Assembly (NCBI GenBank): GCA_932294295.1
Contig: OW028580.1
Location: 38,675,836 to 38,739,835 of the forward strand
Direction: 5' to 3'
Origin: Alitta virens
Taxonomy: Eukaryota > Annelida > Polychaeta > Phyllodocida > Nereididae
DNA: 64,000 nt
Made by a program: the position numbers and the translations under genes. This document shows, one piece after another, positions 44,091 through 56,137 of this stretch. The first letter of the stretch is position 1, and the number at the start of each line of letters is the position of its first letter. The notes beneath the pieces were generated by a model. It searched no databases. It saw nothing but the letters and a program-made list of their open reading frames with translations, and was not told the origin of the DNA.

Positions 44091-44180
44091 GCCGCCATGT
44101 TTGATCATAACTTCAGAACAGTCTGATAAGCACCGGAAGAACCAGCAACCCTTGATCTTAGTGACGTCACTGATCGTCAC
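44091..44180. promoter_or_regulatory. promoter-like cluster: YY1, ETS, CRE and E-box words
   Basis: GCCGCCATGTTTG (44091-44103) resembles a YY1 site. CACCGGAAGA (44131-44140) resembles an ETS site. GTGACGTCAC (44161-44170) is a perfect CRE and TCACGTG follows at about 44177. No start codon with a long frame follows in either direction. Confidence 0.35.
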
Positions 44181-44659
44181 GTGCATCATCTGCTTGTTAT
44201 CTCCATAACTGGAGAGCGACTATCGATCGTTGCTCGATATTATCGTCATTTTTGGGCCTTTATTAATTTGCTGTCTGCTTGGTGTCTGCCTGCAAGCCAT
44301 GGGGTGAATTGATGTGAAAATAAAGATGTCTCAGTAGAATGCCTGCGAGCATACTGCAAATATCTGTGGTGTTCAGTGATAAATAAACGAATTTGCAAGA
44401 TGCAATAAAACTTATGTAGTATACTGGAAATGTGACATTAGGCCTGAAATGCATTGAAATCATTATTTATAAAAGTGAAATGAATGCAAATTTAGTAAAA
44501 GATTGTGTGGTTTAAATTTGTATTATGGTAAAATGGTAACTATTAACTGATTAAAACAACTAGACTGTGATGTATGTTGGAATTAACGAATATTGAGATG
44601 GTTTAGTGTATTACAACTGTATTATAGTGAAAATTGAAGTAATTTTCCATGATCATGAT

Positions 44660-44735
44660 CTGCTACCAGAGACAGACGTCATAATGAGATGACAAGGCTT
44701 GGATGCCATATGTTGATGCATATTTGACTCCAGTA
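44660..44735 (-). repeat. SINE family A tail fragment
   Basis: CAGACGTCATAATGAGATGA and CAAGGCTTGGATGCCA are the complement of the family A tail. The head is missing. Confidence 0.5.
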
Positions 44736-45127
44736 GGAATTGTTCATAGTCTTATACAGCAGCTGTAAACACAAACTAAATGGAGCTCTTGAAATGTACT
44801 TTGCCTAGGAATTGAACCCAGGTCAGTACCAGCAACTGACCACTTTTATTATGTCGTCAAATTACCATCCGGACTAGGCGATTGGTAGGGGACCTGCTTC
44901 AAGTTATTGGATTAACCAATACCCAACAATTGGACAACCAAGATGTCGCAGAATTGTTGCTAAATGAACAGGAAGCCTCATATCCAGATTAATTAACCAG
45001 CAGCAAACTAATTATCCAACCAAGTAATTTCCCTTTCCCAGAGGTCTAGTATGTAGCCAATTAAGCATCCAACTAATGAACATACAACATTCGAAGCAAC
45101 TGCTAATTCGATGCCAACATCCTTGGA

Positions 45128-45829
45128 CAGTGAAACCTTACAATTAAGACCACTTTTGATGCGAGTTACATGGTCTTAATGATGAGGGGAACTTACTTAT
45201 GAGGTAAAGTGCTCTAGTAAGAGTACGAGTGGGGCCTTTTCAGTGTCTCATTGCTACTGGTGAAGCTTAGTCAGCTAGAGCAGACGTAATGATGAGATGA
45301 TAAGACTTGGAGTCCACACCATATTGCACTTCTACCCTAGTAGGGTAGGGTCTTTTACTTGCCTCAGCATATAAACTCTCATACAAAAGCCTCCAATTTA
45401 ACGTCTCATGTGATCGACATCCAGCTGCTGGGATGTAGCTCATGAAAAGTGCCCGGCCGGTTATCTAACCCGTGATCTTCAGCAGAGCTGGCCAGAATTG
45501 AATCTGCTGTTCCTGGCCGGCAATCTAACCCGTGATCTTCAGCAGAACTGGCCAGAATTGAATCCACTGTGCCCGGCCAGCAATTTAACCCGTGATCTTC
45601 AGCAGAGCTGGCCAGAATTGAATCCGCTGTGCCCGGCCGGCAGTCTAACCTGTGATCTTCAGCAGAGCTGGCCAGAATTGAATCCGCTGTGCCCGGCCGG
45701 CAGTCTAACCTGTGATCTTCAGCAGAGCTGGCCAGAATTGAATCCGCGGACGCCTTTACCATAAGGCCAGTTGTCATAATTGGGAGATGTTCTTAATAGT
45801 GAGGTGGTCTTAAGTTCGAGGTTCCCCTG
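45128..45829. mobile_element. DNA transposon remnant with nested SINE
   Basis: The left end CAGTGAAACCTTACAATTAA and the inverted right end CAGGGGAACCTCGAACTTAA face each other, each followed by GACCAC. The element is split by the SINE at about 45243-45770. CAGT-type termini are usual for pogo/Tc1-mariner elements. A TA follows the right end, but none precedes the left. Confidence 0.5.
45243..45770 (-). repeat. SINE family A with five tandem 60-bp B-box units
   Basis: The minus strand starts with an A-box-like TGGCCTTATGGTAAAGGCGT near 45765. Five units of exactly 60 bp follow, each with ATTCAATTCTGGCCAGCTCT and a B-box-like GGTTAGACTGCC. The usual family A body and tail run down to 45243. 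The array creates a 123-residue open frame on the minus strand that is not a protein gene. Confidence 0.8.
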
Positions 45830-46970
45830 TAAATCTGATGTACCCCTCTGCACTTTGTGGAGTTATCATTAGCCCAATTTGATTGATGGTCTCTGGCGTT
45901 TTTTTGTCTTGTTTCCTGGATGACTGATTAGTTTGGGAGTAGGAGAGGATAAGGCTAAGGCTGGCCAAAGCTGCTGTCATCTATCTTCGATTAAAAAGAG
46001 TTGTTTTTGTGAAAATTTCGAGTAGGTGGTAGTTGTTGTAAGTTTGTTCTTTGTAGAGCTGTTTACTATAGACACGATGGAGGAAGCAGCTGAGTAGTGA
46101 TCAGTGATCAGTGGTGATGTTTACTTGTTAAGTTGGAGAATGGGCTAGAATGGCACCTGTTTGAATTTCGGTTAAGTTCGACCATATAGTCTGTTGTAAC
46201 TCTTGGGGCATTGGGGTGGATGGGTGGGTGGATTAGGATCTGTTGGGCTAATAGGCTCAACCAGGGACATTGGGGCAATGATGGCTGTACTAATATCACT
46301 CTTTGCTGCTGAATGTTGTACTAAAGAACGAAATAAAAGCAAAGTGGATTGGTCTGCAATCAAAATGATAAATGTAAGAAATAAGTTCCATCTCATCAAC
46401 TAATTAAATGTAGTAGTTCATAAGGATAAACTGTATTGGTAGATCTCTAAAAGACGAAGGTTATCAGGCTGGACATTTGGCCCACAGTTTGTTTCCATCG
46501 TGGCCAACGAGGTCAAGAAGTTTTATACCCAGACATTGAACTGCTCCTATTCTGCCTATCTAAATATTTGGAATGGACCAATTTGCTGAACATTACCATA
46601 GCAATGGCATAGTCTCACAAACTCTCTCCATTCCCTCATTTGCTCGAACAAAGCAGCCTGGATTCTCTGTACTTCGGTGTTTGCATAAGCATCAGCAGGG
46701 TCTATTTAGTGCTATTTGATCATGAGCTCTTTTGTCAACAGAGAAATCCAACCTAATTAAAGTCATGACAAGCCCTAATGCAGCTGACTAGCTTCATTTT
46801 GGGAACTAATGGAAGGCTAAAGACTAAGTGAAGTTGCCTGAAAGTAATGGATCGTCTGATGCATGAATTGTTATTTCAGCATGTTGGTGTTCTCTGATAC
46901 TTGAACGTGGTAGTTGTGATTGTCCAAGCTTGTCAACTCAAGAACTAATACATTTCAACTTCATAATTAA

Positions 46971-47175
46971 GACCACCCAAAAATGTCTGTGTTACAACCG
47001 CACCAGAATTGAATCCACTGTGCCCGGCCGGCAATCTAACCCTTGATCTTCAGCAGAGCTGGCCAGAATTGAATCCACTGTGCCCGGCCGGCAAACTAAC
47101 CCTTGATCTTCAGCAGAGCTGGCCAGAATTGAATCCGCTGTGACCACCCAAAAATGTCTGTGTTACAACTGCACC
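46971..47175. repeat. 34-bp direct repeats flanking two SINE B-box units
   Basis: GACCACCCAAAAATGTCTGT onward (46971-47004) recurs at 47142-47175 with one mismatch in 34. Between them are 137 bp holding two and a fraction copies of the same 60-bp unit seen at 45450-45750. No SINE A-box or tail is present. Confidence 0.8.
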
Positions 47176-47324
47176 TCCTTCGAAACCTGTCATTACAACC
47201 AGTTCAAGCATCGGTGAGCAGATATCTTTTCTGAAACAGGCGCTATACAAATCCATTAATTTATTTATCATTTAACATCAAAAGCCCTATATACATGTAT
47301 TTTCTTCCAAGTCTCAGCTCCTCA

Positions 47325-47480
47325 GTGCTACTGGTCTGAAGCTAATATTACCATCTGACAGAGGCAGAAGTAATCATGAGATGATAAGGCTTGGAGTCCA
47401 CACCAATTACTCCTTGGGTACCCCATTGGGTGGGGTCTTTCACTTGCTCCTGCATAAACACCGAGTACAAGCACCATCGT
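47325..47480 (-). repeat. SINE family A fragment
   Basis: Contains CAGAAGTAATCATGAGATGA, AAGGCTTGGAGTCCACACCA and GGGTGGGGTCTTTCACTTGC, the complement of the family A tail. Confidence 0.65.
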
Positions 47481-48099
47481 TGTTCCAGCAGCTTGGAAGT
47501 ATGAGATGTTAGATTTGTTGTTCCTATGTCCTTTACTTGTAAATCAGTAGTGTTTATGTTCAGATTGTGAATGACGCAATTGTAGATAACCTTTCTGGCC
47601 AAACAACAGTTTGTCACAAACCAAAGTAACCGTGTTAACATCTGACAGTTTTCCTTCTCTTGTTTTGCCCATTACGTGTATTTATTTTTAAACCCAGAGC
47701 ACATCAAGGCAGGTATTGTTTTCTATGAAAAACTCTGTTTGGAAATCGCAGGCTTTGACATGAGTCAGAAACAGCTGCCAAGCAAATTGAGCATTCAGGC
47801 AACATCCAATAAACAAATAAAGGGAAACAAATTATCAGCTGCTGGTGATGCTGGTGATGCTGGTGATGGTGGATGTTGCCCTTTGCATCTCTCTCATCAC
47901 TTCACTAATGGTACTGATGCTGCTGCTGCTACTGTTGCTGTCACTATATACTGTTACTGCTTCAGCAATTTATTCCTTGTGATTACCATGTAATAAGGCA
48001 TTATTTATTTCATTTTTATTTTTTTATTTTGTACTCTCTTAATTGTATTGTATGGATTTGTCTAAAGAGAAGTCAACTTTTGTGACTGCAATTAATTAA

Positions 48100-48285
48100 T
48101 AAATGTAATGATGAGATGAAAAGACCAGGACTTGGCATCCACACTATGTTACAAATCTACCCCTTCACGGATAGAGTGTGTATTGTATTTTACCTTTTTT
48201 GACTCCCCAGTCTATACAAGATGTATCAAAGTTTTTCCATGGGTGGGGCCTTTTACTTGCCTCAGTATGGACACTTAGTATGACA
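48100..48285 (-). repeat. SINE family A fragment
   Basis: TGTAATGATGAGATGAAAAG at the left and GGGTGGGGCCTTTTACTTGC at 48242 belong to the family A tail, separated by about 60 bp of extra sequence. Confidence 0.5.
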
Positions 48286-48334
48286 CACCAGATTATTGTT
48301 GTTTTGGAGACATCTTTGAGATTTAGCCGTTTTT

Positions 48335-48425
48335 AGTTTGTAAAGAGTGCAAGATCAGGGATTCGAACTCATGACCTGTAGAGAGCTGGTCAATGTCCTA
48401 ACCACTGGACTATCCAACTGCTAAT
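48335..48425 (-). repeat. tRNA-like SINE head
   Basis: The minus strand reads TAGTCCAGTGGTTAGGAC (A box) and GAGTTCGAATCCCTGATC (B box) with tRNA-like spacing. There is no full cloverleaf or intact acceptor stem, so it is a SINE head or tRNA pseudogene. Confidence 0.5.
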
Positions 48426-48733
48426 GGTCTTGATGCTGCTGCTGCTGCTGCAGGGATGTCATTGTCAGAGCAGATGTAAAAGTGCAACCCATCAGCTTGT
48501 AGCTAGGCTGGTCCTGTCAGGCTGGCTGGCTTTCTGGCTTTAGACCATCATGCCGGTCCGTTCTCTCACCATTGTGGCATTTGTGGTAGCTATCTGTGCC
48601 ATTTAATTATCAGAAATGCTCGGTTAAGTTATTTTATTAAAAACTCGGATCAAATAATGATAGAAGAACCTTGCTTTGCGTTTTATGTTACATTATAATG
48701 TAATATTCTCTATTCAGTAGATTTTATAGATTT

Positions 48734-48847
48734 GGAAACTAAACTCAAGAGAACGTCATGTGATACAGCAAAACTTCCATTGGCTGAGGTACTGCCTAGC
48801 CAATGGGAGTCCTGGATTCACGTGACGTCATCTGGAGTTTAGCTTCC
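48734..48847. repeat. imperfect palindrome carrying CCAAT, E-box and CRE words
   Basis: GGAAACTAAACTC at the left is mirrored by GAGTTTAGCTTCC at the right, and CCATTGGCTGAGG by CCTAGCCAATGG near the centre. The right arm has CACGTGACGTCA (48819-48830). The left arm has the decayed equivalent ACGTCATGTGA. It is probably a foldback element. Confidence 0.65.
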
Positions 48848-49399
48848 AAGTGTTAAGAGTTTTATATTAACTTATGCTGTCATATATTTCTACTGAACAC
48901 TGCTGAAATGACAATTCCCTTGTGACAAAGAACCATTATAACAACGTCACTACCAAGGTCTCAAAACAATTTGTTATAAAAGAGCACCTCTTCATGTTGT
49001 CCCGTTTTGGCTTATAAATTGCATTGTTTACTTCAGAATGAAATATTGTCACCATAAGTGAAAAATCTGGTAGACGGCTAATGAAAGGTTTTGAGTAATG
49101 TTTGTGACTTGAATGCTGAATAACTTGGATTGTCACTTGTCCTTTAATCTGTCCTTGGATTCACTTTGTCCTTTCATTTTTGTCCTTGGTGGCTTTGTGA
49201 GGACGTCACGGTCGTTTGTTATTGTCAGTGGTTGTCATGGCAACAGCGGAAGTGATAATTATTTTCGTAGAGTATGACTTTTTTTTGTTGTCAGATACTT
49301 TTTGCTTGGCAAGTCAAACTTTATTTTGCCTAAAATATCAATCCTTATGTGACTTCAATATTGAGGTGGTCTTAAAGCGAGGTTTGATTGTAATAACAA

Positions 49400-52300
49400 T
49401 TGTATATTGCGACTGTTTGCCTCCCAAATGGTCCATGTTGGCCACAGTATTATCAATGGACTGAGCAACTCTGCTATATACAGCTAACAGCCCCATATGG
49501 GAGGATTATATTCATAGGCCAAGTGGTTTCCCAATGGAACACCATCTGTAAACAAAATGGCGACAATTTTATGGGGTAGGTGGCGTTGATTGACACAAGG
49601 GGGGATATATATGTTACAAGTAGATGTTTCCATTTTAAGTAGCAAATAAATTCAAAATGCAATCTAAAGCCTAGTATTTGCTTAGAATGCCATAGCTATG
49701 TAAGGATTCACTATGGTGCATCTTTGTCTGTGCTATTTTCTATATAATATTTGTGGCAATTGTTCAAGCTTTTAGCAAACTAAAAATAAGTTGGAAAATA
49801 TTGCAAGGATGTAACAAACATCCATCAGGGTTGTCAGTCTGATTTACAAGTCAAATTGTGTCAATTATACGTCAATGATGTCATTATGGGCTGTCATAAA
49901 TTTAAGCAACTTCATATTTACATTTTTATCCATTTCGGTAATTTATATGCCAATCGCTGTCTGAATTTCATAATTTCATATAAAAATCCGAAGTCAAAGG
50001 ACACAAATGGTCTTTTATGTTCTTTCGTCATATGCAATAACACTGTCCTCATGTCTATGAAAATTTCAATCTATTTAGCCTTGTTTATGATTCAAAACAG
50101 CCTTATGTAATTTCCTTAGGAAATTAAGCACGCTTCTTGGAATACAATTTTGAGTTTATTTTGGACAGAAAAGCCAGTCATATTTTTGAAGACATCTTTA
50201 ATGTATGCTCTTTAATATGTTGTTATTTCAGACATAGAGCAATATTCTATATACACGACCAAAGTGTCTTGCATTCCTGCTATTCATTTGATCTGCCACG
50301 ATTTCTGGACTGAATTACACAGAAGAAATTGTGCAATGTGAAATATGTCAGTGTTTCTACGAACCCCACATGTTGGTTGCTGGTTCCTTCTCTATACTAA
50401 ATATTGTATGTTATGTGGTTACACACTTTAGCTTTGACTCAGGAGTTAAGAGTGTTCTGACCCAAAATGACCCACATGCCATGGCTTGCCCTGCAACCAA
50501 TGGTGATCAATATTTACATTACATAAACATATATATTTATATACTTAATATATTGCATAAACTGTATGTAGTACTTATATTCCCCAATTGCAGTCACGTC
50601 ACTTGAAATACTGGGTGATACGGGCTGGGTGATCTGCTTTTCATACCACACAGAATGACGTTAGTAAATGCCCATAAAAGGAAGCTCAAGACGTTGCTAT
50701 TTCCAAATAAGGGCGAAATGCGTACAGCCGAAAAATTGCCTGCACGACGCCAGTTCATGTGACTTGTTAATAACAGCCTTATATTATGGCAGTAAATGGC
50801 TTTTTTGTACAAAATAAAGTTAAAGTTTTAAAAATTAGACAAAACTGACTGAGTTCATACAATAAAATAAACGCGAAGCCAGGACGTTCATGACGCTGTT
50901 GACGCTGGCACTCAGTCACGTAACCCAATCCAGCATTTCGTGGTACATGATATTGAATAACTTTTCAATTTTCATCTAATTTAAAGTTCCACATGGCTGA
51001 AATTAATTGGGGAATAAAAGTAAAACCACAACTCGTCCCTGGTTTTGCTTTCGTACCATATTGTTTGTAATATAATTATTCCTTTTTGAACAGAAGAGCA
51101 AGTCACATTTCTTATAATTTAAGATGCTACGAACTATCTTGTGTTTCCTATGTGTGTAGATATAAATAACACATTCTATAAAGTATTAACATTATCTTGC
51201 CGTATACCCTGTGCATCTTATCTTACATGACATTAATCTGTGACTCCCAGTAACTCCCAGTGACTCCTAATGACTTACAGTGACTCTCAGTGACCCGTTA
51301 TAGCATCTAGCATAATCTGGCATAATGGAATTCAGCACATTTACTGCATGTTATTACTGAGGGCCAACTGCAGGTGATTGAGAGGTCCTGTCAACTGGCC
51401 AGGCTTGGTCACATCCGTCTACATTGTGGGGTTAATTTAGGTCTTCCTGACTGGAGATTGTTGGGCTGTTGCGGCGAGTTTTGTAGACCATTGTATTGTG
51501 GCATTCGTTCTAGTTGTTGGTGTTGCTGTAAGCAGGGGCATGTAAGAAGAGTTTGTAGTGGATTAAATTCATTGTGCTTGTGGTACAGTCTAAACTGTGT
51601 TAAGCGGCCACCCAATGGAGTAGAATATATTGGTCGTTTAAGACAGGTGGTTGTTTAACAGAGGGTAAAACTGGAAATTTAGTCCAAGAGAGTTGCAATG
51701 TAGTGACCGTTTACAACAGGTGACCGATAGGGCAGGTTTGGCTAGTAGTAGTATTATTAGTAGTAATAGTAATAGTAATAGTAGTAGTAGTAGTAGTAGC
51801 TGATAAACAACTGTCGCGGGTGGCAGGTGTAATGATTAGATTATAATATATTATGACTCTTTTTAAGTCCACATCCTATCATACACTAGTTGACCAGTGG
51901 TCTAGTTGACCAGTGACCACACAAACCTCAGTAACAACTACTAGTAAAATATACAGAAAAACCTGAAATACATTGTAGGTTATATTTTTAGTGGATTTAG
52001 AAGGTCTATATCCTGGGGCAGTTGTTCTTCTCTAACTTTCTGTCCCACAAATACCACCGGACTGACAGCATTGCATAAATCACGTGCTCTATGTCAACAT
52101 AACCCAATATAACAGAGTCCCAGCTGCTTGCTTTGCCAAGAGCCCATTATTCACAAGATAAACTCTCTGTAGAATTGCTATCAACCCTCATTCTAGGGCT
52201 TTTGTACCTCCTAGCCTTAATCTCTGTTGTTCTGCCAATCCATGGCACCAAATGATAGTAAATCTCCTTAATTCAATGAGGCCAATGAACCTTTGATGTA

Positions 52301-52640
52301 ATATAGCGTAATAGGGCCTTAACCCGATTGTGTAGGATTTGCCCCTGAAAGAATGACCCCCAACCTTGTACTGGGGTAATGGAATACCCAGAGATAAATG
52401 ACATTTTAGTCCCTTGGTGGTTCTTGGTCTTATAGTGTAGTGGAATCGAGGCTATATAGGCTGAAGTGTTAAATTTCCTGGCACAAAAGTTTAAATGTCA
52501 TTGAATGATAATTTTGATAAAGAGCCTCTCAAATATATTTATATTTGACCTTCGCTATTTTAAGTATATTTTCATTGTTAAAGCTACCATTCAGTAAGTT
52601 TGATATGTATTGTGGAGATGCCTGAAATATACCTACTTTG
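49400..52640. other. gene-free stretch with short tandem repeats
   Basis: Contains an 11-bp repeat (GACTCCCAGTA-type) at 51240-51298 and (TAG)n/(TAA)n near 51745-51800. It also holds the dispersed repeat R2 at 50587-50665. No recognised exon. Confidence 0.5.
50587..50665 (+). repeat. dispersed repeat R2, copy 1
   Basis: It matches 57498-57575: TGGGTGATACGGGCTGGGTG and TTTCATACCACACAGAATGA. Both copies begin after CAATTGCAG. The class is unknown. Confidence 0.6.
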
Positions 52641-52644
52641 ACCA

Positions 52645-52745
52645 GCTGCCAGAGGCAGACGTAATGATGGAATCGTTAGGCTGGGAGTCCACACTCCATA
52701 AAAAATGAATTATGCCATGTGTGTGTTATCATTATTCATAGCCTC
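52645..52745 (-). repeat. SINE family A tail fragment
   Basis: AGCTGCCAGAGGCAGACGTA, ATGATGGAATCGTTAGGCTG and GGAGTCCACAC are the complement of the family A tail. Confidence 0.55.
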
Positions 52746-53209
52746 AGTAAAATGGATTTTTTTTTAATTTAATATTTTATGATTCTTGCTAAAATTCATT
52801 CTGGATACATCCGGTCATCAGTCACAGTAGATGACGAAACATTGAAATAATATTTGCCTGTTACAGTAATGATTGAAAATTCTGTAACCCATTTGCCATG
52901 TGTAAATCATTCAGCCAGTTTACCTTACATCTAGACAAATGTCATAGCTGTCAGTCAATATTTGCCCAGAAAAAGAAAGCTCTATGCCATGTCCAATCCA
53001 GTGAAAAATGCCCTTTCTAATATGGCATCATACAATGACCCTTGTGAAGAGAGGCTGTGTTTGACCAATGGTCATTTCCAGCTCTGTAGAACCAATATCT
53101 TGGCCAATATGTATTCAACAGTCCATTGAAGGGTGGGATTTCTGCTAGAATTCTCCCTCAGAATATCATTGATTCTGATAGTATGGACTCAGATTCCTAT
53201 ATAACCCTA

Positions 53210-53775
53210 CAGTGGAACCCCCACTCAAGATTACTCCACTATGGGATAACTTCACTAGCAAGACCACATCCAGCTCAAGTTATTAATATTTATTTAATGC
53301 CACACTCTTCATTATGTTGATCGCATGAGACATGAAATTGGAGGTGCCTTATACTCGGTGTCTATGCTGAGAGCAAGTAAAAGACCCCACCCATGGGTAA
53401 ATGTGTTACATGTTGTCGACTCCAAGCAGCCTTATCATCTCCTCATTACGTCTGCCTCTGACAGCTGGTCATATAACCCAGTGGCATTGAGACATTGAGC
53501 ATTGAACCCTATGAACTAAACACTTACAGAGATAGGGATTGCCCTCTAAGGAAGTTGACCTCCGCTATCAAGGGCAACCCCAAATAATTGTACATAAAAG
53601 TATTATTTTACGTAATATTATAAAGGTATATAATTATCAAATAACATGTTTCCATAATTGTAGAATTCACATAGAAGTAGAAGGAGGTGAGGATGACACT
53701 GTATTTCATCTCACTAGTAAGACCACCTCCACTGTATTTAAGACCAAATATGGTCTTAATGGTGAAATTCTTCTG
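53210..53775. mobile_element. DNA transposon remnant with TA flanks and nested SINE
   Basis: The left end CAGTGGAACCCCCACT follows TA. The right side reads GGTCTTAATGGTGAAATTCTTCTG before TA at 53776-53777. The interior holds a family A SINE (53312-53490, plus strand) and AAGACCACCTCC. The terminal similarity is partial, so the exact limits are tentative. Confidence 0.4.
53312..53490 (+). repeat. SINE family A fragment
   Basis: GTTGATCGCATGAGACATGA, GGTGCCTTATACTCGGTGTC, CAAGTAAAAGACCCCACCCA and TTATCATCTCCTCATTACGT match the reference copy at 8986-9265 from its middle onward. Confidence 0.7.
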
Positions 53776-53809
53776 TATCTAGTTTACAGAACTTCCCCAA
53801 GTGAACACG

Positions 53810-53900
53810 TTAACCGAGCTGGTCTGAGTTGACTGAGCTTGTATGAGCTTGACTGAGCTCGAGCGAGCTTGATTGAGCGATGAGTGAGATTAAGCTTTGG
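53810..53900 (+). repeat. 10-11 bp GAGCTTGACT repeat
   Basis: About eight imperfect units of GAGCTTGACT occur in 90 bp. A similar short array of CTAGAC/CTACACC words is at 55448-55512. Neither is coding. The rest of 53910-56137 shows no gene. Confidence 0.6.
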
Positions 53901-56137
53901 ACACTGGGGTGACAAGCCGCTGTCTCAAAGCTTTTGCTCAAAGCTCGAGTTACTGACGGAAATTGCACGAGTCTAGTCTCTCTATCTGGTTAGGTGTTCA
54001 TTATAGAACAGAGGTGTGGTCATATGCGACAAGAACCTAAGGAAATGCCCATTGCTGGGCGATAATGAGGTCACTACATGCCCCAAATGACCTTGGGTCA
54101 AGGTCATGTATGATTTCTCTTGGGTGGTGGCCATTATTGGTGCCTTCTGCAATGTGCTCCAGAGCAAGAAATTTCTTGTAGAATTGTAAATTTCTTCTGT
54201 CTGTGGTCATGTGGTATTTTCGTTATAATTATTTTGTTTGCTAGTCTACTTCAAATTTAAGTTCTGTTGTTGATGTTTTCTGCTTTTGCTGACATTTCAC
54301 AAAAGTATCTGTATTTTAGAATGTAGATTCCCAATGTCTCCGGATTCATAATAATCGATGCATTATATCTTCGAGAGATTCCTTTGATGACTTCTCGTCC
54401 GTGTTATAAATTCTTGATTATATTATGTATTTTGTGCAGGTCTGATGTGACCTGATGTGACCTCTATGACCTGGTTAGAGCAAATATAATTAGTGATCTG
54501 GTTTAATAATGAGAACTGGTGGTTTAAGGTTTATTTTGATGCTTGCCTTTGTACAGACTTACTTCCTTATATGGTTGTTTCTTCTTTATGAAGCTGAGTA
54601 AGGGTGTGGTATGACAAGTACAGTAGAGCTCTGTCTTTTGAACTGAGCATCAAAAGACAAAAAAACTATCTACACTATTCATTGCTTTAGGCTGGGTAGT
54701 TCATTTTGCTGTCTCTATAAAAAAAACTGCTGTCTTTGAACAATGAAATGAAATATTTCCTATCTGTTGCTGTTTGGTTTTTAATGTGATTTTGCCACTG
54801 AAAACATGTCATTTATTTTGAATCCTACTAGAGTATAAACAATGATATATATAAGAGTACATCATGTATATATATATATATCTTATGCTTATCCTGAATT
54901 GTTGTGCTAAAACTATTTGTTGTTCCTTTTTAACAGTATTATTATTATTATTTGTTTAGTTCCGGGTGCTTTAGAATTTCTTAGACAGACTATGTAGTGT
55001 TGATTAGTATTAGTCATAATATAGCTCTACTTATTTAATTATTTTAACTGTTGATCCATGTATTTCTATTATCTTTTTATTTTTTGGCCATTTATTATTT
55101 TGTCATGCTGACACATGTATCAATTTGATATTTTGCTGTCAATAAAAAATCCATTATATTTTTTCCTAGAAATTCTCGGCCTAATTTCTTATTCTATCTT
55201 GTGACGAGCTCATGGGAAGGTGTGGATCCCAAACCAATTACTGACCAATCTCTTGTGTCTCATGGGATTGGCTCTGGAAATGCAAGACCTACCTCTCTGC
55301 CTGTCTTTTTGTCTTGTATTTCTGATGTTGTCTAAGTGTAAATGTCTTTTTGTTTGTGGTGGTGAAGTCGTTGAAATATTGTGTGAGAGTTTTCTGACAT
55401 ATTCTTACAGTGCAGCTCATAATTTATGTTGGGTCTTTCGCAAGCTACACCAATCTAGACCTAGCTACACCTAGCTACACCTAGCTAGACCAATCTAGAC
55501 CAATCTAGACCACTGCACAACAAACCTACAACCAAGATCATGGACATTTTAAAAAACAAAACACTATAACAATGGTGGATGGCAAGGTGTCCAACATGGA
55601 GTTTTGTGGGATGAGGAAATTATATTGGCACTTTATATTTATATAATTCATTTATTTTTGGATATTAAATTTTAAAATGTCATCGTGAAATTACGTTTCA
55701 TGTGGAATATTGTATAAATGATGTTTTGCAAATCAAACTAACTCGATATTCCATTTTACTTTCATGATCTTGTAATGTTGCAGATGCTTCTCTAGATTTT
55801 CATTGCTATATTTTTTCGTATTAATTTATCTAATGGCTCTCCGTTGCCATAGAAACCGTTTAGATCTGATGCCTTAACTGTCTGTTCTGGGCCATTTTGT
55901 CATTTGTTGAGTGAGGTCCCTGCTTAAGCATTACTTGTAGGCAAGTGGGCTTCTAGCAACGGGCTTCAGTAAGCTGGGGGCTTTCTATAGATGGACTTCT
56001 CATGTCTGACCAAAGGACTTTTAGATCCTTGACCACTGGTCAGTTGCTAGTACAGTAAAGTGGATGCCTTGCTTAAGAGTCTGAAGACTACCTCAATCTT
56101 TCCACCAATATTCTACCATACTATATTGTTATGGTAG

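Noticed and set aside
45406..45777. 123-residue minus-strand frame with SILASSAEDHGLDCRPGT repeated
   Set aside because: It is the translation of the tandem B-box SINE units. A 60-bp period is a multiple of three, so any frame stays open.
47676..47993. 105-residue frame with Ala/Gly/Asp repeats
   Set aside because: The repeat part is a GGTGATGCT microsatellite. The rest has no family resemblance and no promoter or splice signals.
48335..48425. Functional tRNA gene on the minus strand
   Set aside because: A and B boxes are present, but acceptor and anticodon stems do not pair convincingly, and similar heads occur in the SINEs.
51374..51658. 94-residue Cys-rich frame and its antisense Gln-rich frame
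   Set aside because: Open on both strands over the same bases with no recognisable motif; probably chance.
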